Assembly: GCA_050742455.1 (NCBI GenBank)
Contig: JBOGIG010000097.1
Span: 1 to 16,819, forward strand
Source: JBOGIG01 sp050742455
GTDB taxonomy: Bacteria > Actinomycetota > Acidimicrobiia > Acidimicrobiales > JBOGIG01
DNA: 16,819 bases
Direction of reading: 5' to 3'
This document shows positions 1 through 5,455 of the stretch, in pieces. Every line of letters begins with the position of its first letter. The first letter of the stretch is position 1. The position numbers and the translations under genes are program-made. The notes under the pieces were generated by a model. That model was not told where the DNA came from, ran no database searches, and worked only from the letters and a program-made list of their open reading frames with translations.

Positions 1-830
1 GCCAACCAGGCTCGGGCCCCGGATAGGCTGACCTCACCGGTGGGCACCCCGGTGGTGCCCAGCTTTGGCTTGAGGCGCTTGATCAAGAAGCCGTTGGGCG
101 ACCCGTCGTCGTTGTGGCTGGGGACGATGAAGGTGGCCAGGCCCCGGCTTCCCTCCGGAGCATCCTCGGGTCGGGCCAGCACGATGAAGACATCGGCATC
201 GACGTTTGAGCAAAAGTGCTTGTCGCCGAACAGCCGCCACTCCTCGCCATCGGGAACAGCCCGGGTTGTGTTGGCCCCGACGTCGCTTCCTCCCTGGCGC
301 TCGGTGAGGAACATCCCGCCCTCCCATGAGGTGTCGGGGTCAAGGCTGGTCAGTCGGTCGACGATCTGGTCGCGCACTTCGAGGGGGGCGTAGCGCCCCA
401 CGATGTCGGCCGCTCCTCCGGTCATGCCCAGTCCGCAGTACACGGCCGTTTCCACTTGTGACACCAGGTAGGACACCGCGGCGGTGACGACGCCGGGCAC
501 CGGCCGGCCGACGAGGCGTTCCATCCCGACAAATCCATGGCGGATGAGGTCGGCCTTGGTGGCCAGCCACGTCGGGTGGTGCTCGACTTCGGCCGTCTCC
601 TGACCCCAGCGGTCGTAGCGGCGGAGCACCGGCGGATGGCGGTCGGTCTCGTCGGCCCGCGCCGCCAGTGTTCCGCCCACCAACAACCCGTAGGCCTGAG
701 CCTGCTCGCGGGCCAGGTCGCGGTCCTTGGGGTCAGTCAGAAGTCGCTCGAACAGCAGATCCAGGTTGGGATCCATGGAATAAAAGTCCAGGCCCGTTGC
801 CTGGTCATAGGCGGCGTAGTCAGCGATCAT
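1..830 (-). CDS. Acyl-CoA dehydrogenase, AidB-like (N-terminal part; C-terminus beyond window edge)
   Basis: About 276 codons are visible, starting at ATG 828-830 behind an AAGG-type SD seven bases upstream. The protein begins MIADYAAYDQATG and contains LTERQGGSDVGANTT, the flavin/substrate-loop signature seen in the AidB/isovaleryl-CoA-dehydrogenase-like branch of acyl-CoA dehydrogenases (AidB has a very similar MTE-QGGSDV stretch). A helical N-terminal domain precedes it, and the beta domain (LFGDKHFCSNVDADVFIVLARP) follows. The family uses FAD for alpha,beta-dehydrogenation of acyl-CoA thioesters. AidB itself is linked to alkylation-damage protection, so family membership does not fix the substrate. 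The C-terminal FAD and catalytic-base region lies outside the window. The gene is divergent from the marR gene and shares its 74-base upstream region, so the operator there may control it too. Membership in the acyl-CoA dehydrogenase superfamily is clear; the AidB-like subgroup is likely. Confidence 0.9.
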   Translation of the reverse strand, partial: MIADYAAYDQATGLDFYSMDPNLDLLFERLLTDPKDRDLAREQAQAYGLLVGGTLAARADETDRHPPVLRRYDRWGQETAEVEHHPTWLATKADLIRHGFVGMERLVGRPVPGVVTAAVSYLVSQVETAVYCGLGMTGGAADIVGRYAPLEVRDQIVDRLTSLDPDTSWEGGMFLTERQGGSDVGANTTRAVPDGEEWRLFGDKHFCSNVDADVFIVLARPEDAPEGSRGLATFIVPSHNDDGSPNGFLIKRLKPKLGTTGVPTGEVSLSGARAWL

Positions 831-866
831 GAACCGACCTTAGCCGGGGGTCGAAGCCGAGCCCAT

Positions 867-895
867 TTGCTTTGGTTAGGATAACTAATTAGTAT
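867..895 (+). promoter_or_regulatory. Promoter of the marR-MFS operon (-35 TTGCTT, -10 TAGTAT)
   Basis: A TTGCTT hexamer at 867-872 is separated by 17 bases from TAGTAT at 890-895. Transcription starting about ten bases later would begin at or very near the ATG at 905, so the messenger may be leaderless or nearly so, in keeping with the absence of a clear SD. Both hexamers are imperfect. The AT-rich stretch stands out from the GC-rich surroundings. Confidence 0.45.
872..893. promoter_or_regulatory. Candidate MarR operator (overlapping palindromes)
   Basis: TTGGTTAGGATAACTAA (872-888) is an imperfect inverted repeat: seven-base arms around a GGA centre, with six of seven pairs matching. It overlaps a perfect 10-base palindrome, ACTAATTAGT (884-893). 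The first fills the -35/-10 spacer and the second covers the -10, so a bound dimer would block RNA polymerase. Its size and symmetry fit MarR-type sites, and it lies next to a marR gene, so autoregulation plus control of the divergent acyl-CoA dehydrogenase is the natural reading. Binding is inferred. Confidence 0.55.
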
Positions 896-904
896 GGAAA
901 AACG

Positions 905-1444
905 ATGGTCGTCAACTTGATTGAGATGCCGGTGCCCGACGCAAGCTCGCTTCCCGACGCAAGCTCGCTTCCCGACGCCGGGTCAGGGGAAGTTGCGGAG
1001 CCTGTCAGGCTGGTCGAAGGTCTGGATGCGGCCGTGGCCGCCCGCCTGCGCATGGCCACCATGCGCCTGGCTCGCCTGCTGCGTCAACGGGGGGATGTGG
1101 GTATTACCCCGACCCAGTTGTCGGCCTTGGCCAGTGTGGAGCGGGTCGGGCCGGTGACCTTGGGTGAGCTGGCCTCCATCGAACAGGTGCAGCCGCCCAG
1201 CATGACCCGGGTGGTCGGAGTGCTAGAGGATTGCGGGTTGGTGGTGCGCAAGGTCGATGAGCGCGACCGCCGCATCGCCCGGGTTAGCACCACGGCCGAC
1301 GGTCGGCGGGTCCTCCAACGGAGTCGTACCCGCAAGAACGCCTTCCTGGCCCGGCGCATCAGGACCCTGGACACCCACGACCGCGAGGTATTGGTCAGGG
1401 CCATCGGGTTGCTGGAGTCGATGCTGGACGGGAGCTCCAAGTGA
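905..1444 (+). CDS. MarR-family transcriptional regulator
   Basis: A 179-residue protein. Residues about 40-175 form a MarR fold: a dimerisation helix (LDAAVAARLRMATMRLARLL), a winged helix-turn-helix (VTLGELASIEQVQPPSMTRV then VVGVLEDCGLVVRKVD), the family wing signature DERDRRIARVS (118-128), and a C-terminal dimerisation helix. MarR proteins are usually small-molecule-responsive repressors. The neighbouring MFS exporter starts 49 bases downstream, so drug or metabolite efflux control is the likely role. The first 35 residues are an extension unusual for the family and contain PDASSL twice (residues 11-22), encoded by an exact 18-base tandem repeat. A downstream start cannot be excluded, but ATG 905 fits the promoter position. 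Family call is firm; the ligand is unknown. Confidence 0.92.
   Translation: MVVNLIEMPVPDASSLPDASSLPDAGSGEVAEPVRLVEGLDAAVAARLRMATMRLARLLRQRGDVGITPTQLSALASVERVGPVTLGELASIEQVQPPSMTRVVGVLEDCGLVVRKVDERDRRIARVSTTADGRRVLQRSRTRKNAFLARRIRTLDTHDREVLVRAIGLLESMLDGSSK
935..978 (+). repeat. 18-base in-frame tandem repeat in marR
   Basis: The unit CCCGACGCAAGCTCGCTT occurs at 935-952 and again, identical, at 953-970. A third partial copy (CCCGACGC) follows at 971-978. Each unit encodes PDASSL. Exact identity at third codon positions implies a recent duplication. Confidence 0.9.
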
Positions 1445-1493
1445 CCCTGAGACTAGTGCCCCTGAGGCCGGCGAAGGAGGACGTCACTTCGCC

Positions 1494-2837
1494 ATGAGCC
1501 GGACCCGTGCCGTGGCCTCGCGGACGTTCCGGTCGCTGCGCGTGCGCAATTACCGTCTCTACTTCTTTGGTCAGATCATCTCGGTGTCGGGCACCTGGAT
1601 GCAGAGCGTGGCTCAGGTCTGGCTGGTCTTGCACCTGACCGGAAGCGGTGTGGATCTGGGGCTGGTCACGGCGGCCCAGTTCCTGCCCATGTTGGTCCTG
1701 GGGGCGTGGGGTGGTGTGGTGGCCGACCGCTTGGACAAGCGCCGCCTCTTGTACGGAACCCAAACGGTGGCCGGTGTGCTGGCCCTGACCCTCGGACTGT
1801 TGGTGGTGACCGGAGCGGTTCAGCTTTGGATGATCTTTGTTTTGGCCGGGATGCTGGGTTTTGTCAATGTGATCGACAATCCGGCCCGCCAGACCTTCGT
1901 CTTGGAGATGGTGGGGCGCAACGAGTTGGCCAACGCCGTGAGCCTCAATAGCGTGGTCATGAACTCGGCCCGGGTCATCGGCCCCGCCATCGCCGGGGCC
2001 CTGATCGTGACCGTGGGCATCGGCATCTGCTTCCTGATCAATGCCGGCTCCTACATTGCCGTTATCGCCGGCTTGGCCCTGATGCGCGACTCCGAGCTCA
2101 ACCGGGGCGAACGGGTGGTGCGGGGAAAGCGCCAGCTCCGCGATGGGCTGGCCTACGTGTGGGGTACCCGAGAGCTACGGGACCCACTGCTGATGATGGT
2201 GGTAATCGGAACCTTCGCCTACAACTTCAACATCACCCTTCCCCTGATGGCCAAGTACGTATTCCACTCAGGGGCCGGGGTCTACGGGGCCATGTCGGCG
2301 CTGATGGGTGCGGGAGCGGTTGTCGGGGGTCTGGCCACCGCCAGCCGGGCCAAACCCACCCCCAAGGCCCTGACCGCGGCGGCCCTGACCTTCGGTCTGT
2401 TGATGCTGGGCGTGTCAATGGCCCCCAATCTGGCCTCGGAGTTTGCCCTCCTGGTAGTGATGGGAGGGGCCAGCATCTTTTTCATCTCTCTGGCCAACTC
2501 CACGCTGCAACTCCAGGCCGCGCCGGCTATGCGAGGCCGGGTGATGGCCCTATACGCCGTGGCCTTCTTGGGCAGCGCCCCAATCGGTGGACCGATCGTG
2601 GGCGCCGTGGCTCAATTATTCGGGGCCAGGTCCTCGTTGATGTTGGGCGGGACGTGCACCGTCATCGCCGCCCTGGTGTCGTTCATGTCCATGCGCAACA
2701 TGCGGATCAGGGCCCTGGCGCCGGCAGAACCCGAGCCGATGGACGTGGCGACGTCCTTGGTGGGGATGGGTCTAGCCACCCCCGTGGAGTCGCGCCCGGT
2801 CCGCCGAGCGTCGGGCCCACTGGAGGCTCAGGCCTAG
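1494..2837 (+). CDS. MFS exporter (MFS_3 / EntS-like)
   Basis: A 447-residue integral membrane protein with about twelve hydrophobic segments. It opens FRSLRVRNYRLYFFGQIISVSGTWMQSVAQVWLVLHLTGS, typical of the MFS_3 branch that includes the enterobactin exporter EntS and macrolide-efflux-like proteins. Motif A of the major facilitator superfamily is present between the second and third helices (GAWGGVVADRLDKRR, about residues 70-84), and RGRVMALYAVAFLGSAPIGG marks the second half. Family members export small molecules using the proton gradient. The ATG at 1494 is the first usable in-frame start after the marR stop; AAGGAGG (1474-1480) lies 13 bases upstream, a rather long spacing. Co-transcription with marR is likely. 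The last about 50 residues are a polar tail. Its 3' end overlaps a minus-strand gene by 66 bases. Substrate unknown. Confidence 0.93.
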   Translation: MSRTRAVASRTFRSLRVRNYRLYFFGQIISVSGTWMQSVAQVWLVLHLTGSGVDLGLVTAAQFLPMLVLGAWGGVVADRLDKRRLLYGTQTVAGVLALTLGLLVVTGAVQLWMIFVLAGMLGFVNVIDNPARQTFVLEMVGRNELANAVSLNSVVMNSARVIGPAIAGALIVTVGIGICFLINAGSYIAVIAGLALMRDSELNRGERVVRGKRQLRDGLAYVWGTRELRDPLLMMVVIGTFAYNFNITLPLMAKYVFHSGAGVYGAMSALMGAGAVVGGLATASRAKPTPKALTAAALTFGLLMLGVSMAPNLASEFALLVVMGGASIFFISLANSTLQLQAAPAMRGRVMALYAVAFLGSAPIGGPIVGAVAQLFGARSSLMLGGTCTVIAALVSFMSMRNMRIRALAPAEPEPMDVATSLVGMGLATPVESRPVRRASGPLEAQA

Positions 2838-2999
2838 AGCGACCAGAACGGCCAGCGGAACCAGGAATACCGACAGGCGGCCCACGTGAGCGAAGAGGGC
2901 GCCCAGGGCGATGGCCACCACCACACCCAGGGTCAGTCCGGGCGTATCGCCGATCACGAAGTCCCACCAGAAGTGGCCGAAGGCCTTGAGCCATCGCAT
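2772..2999 (-). CDS. Small membrane protein (75 residues), partner of the COG4280-like gene
   Basis: Starts MRWLKAFGHFWWDFVIGDTPGLTLGV with two hydrophobic segments (about residues 23-38 and 43-60) and a basic C-terminal tail. The FWWDFVIGD-type opening resembles small actinobacterial membrane proteins that I recall as unnamed hypothetical proteins; I know no assigned function. Its ATG is two bases from the stop of the upstream COG4280-like gene, so the two are almost certainly co-transcribed and translationally coupled. The last 66 bases lie opposite the 3' end of the MFS gene. Hydrophobic composition and tight linkage argue that it is real. A role as an accessory subunit of the upstream membrane protein is inference. 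Confidence 0.72.
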   Translation of the reverse strand: MRWLKAFGHFWWDFVIGDTPGLTLGVVVAIALGALFAHVGRLSVFLVPLAVLVALGLSLQWARRSADRARLHGGG

Positions 3000-3000
3000 G

Positions 3001-3726
3001 TCAGGCTGCCACTCGGTTCCCGGTCCGATGGAGTAGGCGGATGCAGACCCAGGCGGTGGCGGCGTAGAAGGCCACCAAGGCCAGGATGGCGGCGTCGGAG
3101 CCGGGCCAGGAGATGTGTACCCCTTCGCCGCTCCAGAACGTTCCGAAGCTGACCAACATCACCCCGACGATCATCTTGAGCGAGTTCTCCGGCACCTCGG
3201 AAAGTTGGCGGGACACCACGACGCCAACGCCGCCCACGATCACTACCGCGGCGGCGGCGGCCAGGGCCGCCAGCCCGAGACGCGATGATGTAGTTCCCAG
3301 GGTTAAGACGATCATGACCACCTCGAGGCCTTCCAGGAACACGCCCTTGAAAGCCACGGTGAAGGCGGTGGAATCCCGGATTCCGCCGACCGAGAGCTCT
3401 TGGACCTGGCGTTGGAATATGGCATCCTCGTCGTGCAGAGCCTTGAGTCCCGAGGCTCGCAGGATGGCCTTGCGTAGCCACTGCAAGCCGAAGACCAGGA
3501 GAAGTCCGCCCACGATCAGGCGCAGAAGGTGTAGGGGCACCAGGTGGACCAGTGCCGGCCCGAAGATGGCCACCAGGGCGGTTAGGGCCAGAAGGGCCAC
3601 GGCCACCCCTTCGAAAGCAGACCGCCACCCCCGGGTCACACCCACGGCCACCACTATGGTGAGCGCTTCGACCATTTCGACCGAGCTGGCGGCGAACACG
3701 GCCAGGACCAGCAGGACACTTCGCAC
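3001..3726 (-). CDS. COG4280-like membrane protein, putative cation transporter
   Basis: 241 residues with about six to seven hydrophobic segments. Two related acidic motifs lie in membrane segments, one in each half: SSVEMVEALTIVVAVG (residues 14-29; E17, E20) and FLEGLEVVMIVLTLG (130-144; E132, E135). Such paired ExxE motifs in an internally repeated membrane protein recall the TMEM165/Gdt1 and LysE-type transporters and suggest a cation-binding site, but no substrate is established to my knowledge. I recognise it as COG4280-like from memory of the motif pattern. The start is GTG 3724-3726; a TAG codon lies only nine bases upstream in frame, so no longer start exists. No SD is visible. A GATAAT -10 (3756-3761, minus strand) lies about 30 bases upstream. 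It is followed immediately by a 75-residue membrane protein and is divergent from the MgtE-N/NRAMP operon. Confidence 0.82.
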   Translation of the reverse strand: MRSVLLVLAVFAASSVEMVEALTIVVAVGVTRGWRSAFEGVAVALLALTALVAIFGPALVHLVPLHLLRLIVGGLLLVFGLQWLRKAILRASGLKALHDEDAIFQRQVQELSVGGIRDSTAFTVAFKGVFLEGLEVVMIVLTLGTTSSRLGLAALAAAAAVVIVGGVGVVVSRQLSEVPENSLKMIVGVMLVSFGTFWSGEGVHISWPGSDAAILALVAFYAATAWVCIRLLHRTGNRVAA

Positions 3727-3754
3727 TCTGAGAGGCTAGCGCGGGGACTTGGAC

Positions 3755-3761
3755 TATTATC
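3755..3761. promoter_or_regulatory. Overlapping divergent -10 elements
   Basis: The sequence TATTATC gives TATTAT on the plus strand (3755-3760) and GATAAT on the minus strand (3756-3761, preceded by TGT as in an extended -10). It is the main AT-rich spot between the COG4280-like gene (-) and the MgtE-N/NRAMP leader (+). A plus-strand transcript would start near 3767, about 18 bases before a strong SD. A minus-strand -35 candidate TTGTCC (3781-3786) has a long 19-base spacer. I see no convincing plus-strand -35. Confidence 0.4.
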
Positions 3762-3784
3762 ACAGCGCTTTGATGAGACCGGAC

Positions 3785-3794
3785 AAGGAGGTGA
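3785..3794 (+). promoter_or_regulatory. Near-perfect Shine-Dalgarno AAGGAGGTGA
   Basis: AAGGAGGTGA matches the anti-SD of 16S rRNA over ten bases, the best such site in the window, and ends five bases before ATG 3800. Most genes here have weak SDs. A ribosome site this strong in front of a 22-codon frame suggests deliberate high-level initiation on a leader peptide. Confidence 0.75.
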
Positions 3795-3799
3795 GGCGA

Positions 3800-3868
3800 A
3801 TGCAACAGGGCGAACCCCCGAGTACCGCAATGCCGTCGCCCCACTCCCCGGCCTTCCCCCGGATCTAA
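3800..3868 (+). CDS. Short proline-rich reading frame, possible leader peptide (22 residues)
   Basis: ATG 3800 to TAA 3866-3868 encodes MQQGEPPSTAMPSPHSPAFP followed by RI. Six of 22 residues are proline, including an E-P-P run at residues 5-7. It sits behind the strongest SD in the window and 207 bases upstream of the MgtE-N/NRAMP operon on the same strand. In enterobacteria, proline-rich leader peptides with acidic-proline N-termini (MgtL, MgtP) sense low Mg2+ or low proline through ribosome stalling or destabilisation and switch transcription into Mg2+ transporter genes. The resemblance here is in composition and position only; the sequence is not homologous. It could also be a chance frame, or encode a small protein. 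The SD argues for translation; function is inference. Confidence 0.5.
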   Translation: MQQGEPPSTAMPSPHSPAFPRI

Positions 3869-4075
3869 CCCTGCGATTCTGAGTCAAGGGGTGCCCGTTA
3901 GCTGATCGGTTGATCGGTTGATGGACCGGGCGGATGATGGATTGCGTGACCGAGCGACGGCGCCCGGAGTTCCCGTTCCGTGCCTCAGTGTCCGTGCTCG
4001 GCCTTCGCGATGTCCCTGCTCGGCTGCCCCGATGCCCACGGGAGTTGTCAACCGTTTGACCCTGTGGAGGTACCA
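3869..4075 (+). promoter_or_regulatory. Structured leader upstream of the MgtE-N/NRAMP operon
   Basis: No convincing gene lies here. Visible structure: a tandem TGATCGGT (3903-3910, 3911-3918) followed by TGAT; a perfect seven-base GC stem CCGGGCG (3926-3932) with CGCCCGG (3961-3967) closing a 28-base loop; and a short hairpin GTCAA-CCGT-TTGAC (4047-4060) five bases before the GGAGG that serves the operon. A long 5' leader with stems between a leader peptide and the transporter gene fits attenuation. I could not match it to the M-box or yybP-ykoY consensus. Confidence 0.4.
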
Positions 4076-5455
4076 ATGGCTCGTCGACCCAGTTCAAACC
4101 CGATCCGTTCCCCGCTGCCCTCTCCGGGCGCTTTGAGGGACCGGCGACGCAAGCGCGTCGAGGGACGGGATCACAATCGTCGGTTCGCCGATCGCCGGGC
4201 CGTGGCCGAGGCCATCACCTCCCTGGCCGGGATCATCGGTCGACCCGTCCGCTTGGAGGACGGATCCGAGGTGGGGCGCATGGTCGACGTCGTCGCCAGG
4301 TGGTCGAATGACAACCCCTACCCACCGGTAACCGGACTTCTGGTCAGGGTGGCGAGGAGGTTGGTCTTCATCGATGCCGAGTGTGTATCTCACCTGGCCC
4401 ACGCCGAGACCGTGCTCAGCTCGGCTCATCTGGACATGCGTGACTTCGTCCGCCGACCGGGCGAGGTCCTTTTGGCCAAAGACGTACTCGACCACCAGTT
4501 GGTCGACGTCGATGGAGTGCAAGTGATCCGACCGTCCGATCTGTTCTTGGCCCCGGCGCTTGGCCGGCTGCGCCTGGTCGGGGCCGACGTGAGTGTGCAG
4601 TCGCTGTTGCGCCGGCTGGGTCCGGTGCGCTGGCGTCCCCGCCCGACGTTCGAGCGCTTCATCGACTGGGCCGCCATCCAGCCCTTTGGGGACGGGAACT
4701 CCGAGGTCAGGTTGCGCATCTCTCACGAGGGTCTGCACCATCTCCGTCCCGGCGAGCTCGCCGACCTGCTCGAGGACCTGGGCCGACCGGCCCGCCAGGA
4801 GTTGCTGGCAGCCCTGGAGCCAGAGGCCGCAGCCGACGCTTTGGAGGAGATGGATCCGGGCGAGCTGGAAACCCTTCTGCGCGAGGCCGCTCCCGATCAG
4901 GCCGCCCGGCTCTTGTCATCCATGGAGCCCGACGAGGCGACCGATGCCTTGCGCGACCTGGGCCGGGACGACCGGGACGAGATCTTGGGATTGATGGAGC
5001 CCGAGACGGCTCTGCGCCTGAAGGGACTGCTGGGATTTTCGGAGGACCAGGCAGGAGGGATCATGACCACCAACGTGGCCCTGGCCCGCCTGGAAGAGAC
5101 GGTAGATGATCTGCGCCGGCGGCTTTCGGCCCCCGGTCAGGACCGTTCCGACATCGACGCCGTGGCCCTCATCGACGACGAGGGCTCTCTGGTGTGGGAC
5201 CTCGCCATTGTGGAGGCCTTTGTGGCCGAAGGGACCACTCGGCTGAGAGAGCTGGCCGGCAGCGCCGATCCGGTCACGGTGTCTTCATCGGCGGACTTGG
5301 GGGAGGTGGCCGTCCAGCTCATCGAGGCCCGCCGATCCTCGGTCCTCGTGGTGGACGAACGTGGCGCTCCCATCGGGAGGATCCTGGCCGATGACGTGGT
5401 GGATGCACTGTCCCCCGACAGGGGACGGTTCCACTTTCCCCGACTGTTGCAATGA
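4076..5455 (+). CDS. PRC-barrel / MgtE-N / CBS protein: soluble MgtE-like cation sensor without a membrane domain
   Basis: 459 residues. ATG 4076 has GGAGG at 4066-4070 with five-base spacing; a longer in-frame start at 3980 lacks an SD and would run through the leader. Domains in order: basic N-terminus (1-40), two PRC-barrel-like modules (about 48-105, LAGIIGRPVRLEDGSEVG; and 128-180, LLAKDVLDHQLVDVDG), an acidic helical MgtE N-domain (about 215-320, with repeats such as LEPEAAADALEEMDPGELETLL and MEPDEATDALRDL), the MgtE-type linker EDQAGGIMTTN (323-333), and two CBS modules (about 334-395 and 397-450). In the MgtE Mg2+ channel, the N and CBS domains bind Mg2+ and gate the pore. Here the MgtE transmembrane domain is absent, and the ATGA overlap (5452-5455) couples translation to an NRAMP transporter. 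The likely role is cytosolic sensing and gating of that transporter. Confidence 0.9.
   Translation: MARRPSSNPIRSPLPSPGALRDRRRKRVEGRDHNRRFADRRAVAEAITSLAGIIGRPVRLEDGSEVGRMVDVVARWSNDNPYPPVTGLLVRVARRLVFIDAECVSHLAHAETVLSSAHLDMRDFVRRPGEVLLAKDVLDHQLVDVDGVQVIRPSDLFLAPALGRLRLVGADVSVQSLLRRLGPVRWRPRPTFERFIDWAAIQPFGDGNSEVRLRISHEGLHHLRPGELADLLEDLGRPARQELLAALEPEAAADALEEMDPGELETLLREAAPDQAARLLSSMEPDEATDALRDLGRDDRDEILGLMEPETALRLKGLLGFSEDQAGGIMTTNVALARLEETVDDLRRRLSAPGQDRSDIDAVALIDDEGSLVWDLAIVEAFVAEGTTRLRELAGSADPVTVSSSADLGEVAVQLIEARRSSVLVVDERGAPIGRILADDVVDALSPDRGRFHFPRLLQ

Noticed and set aside
935..978. CRISPR or intergenic repeat element
   Set aside because: Units are directly abutting, only two full copies, in frame inside a coding region, with no spacers.
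2954..3844. Minus-strand frame of 296 codons overlapping the COG4280-like gene in another frame
   Set aside because: Arg/Gly/Pro-rich out-of-frame translation; the overlapping frame has proper membrane segments and conserved motifs.
4044..4060. Minus-strand -35 (TTGACA) promoter before the MgtE-N gene
   Set aside because: No matching -10 and no minus-strand gene in position to use it; the TTGACA comes from a small hairpin.
3980..4075. 32-residue N-terminal extension of the MgtE-N/CBS protein
   Set aside because: No SD at 3980, Cys/Pro-rich translation, and a good GGAGG just before ATG 4076.
3869..4075. Known metal riboswitch (M-box or yybP-ykoY)
   Set aside because: I could not find the conserved core elements of either class by eye; only unspecific stems are visible.
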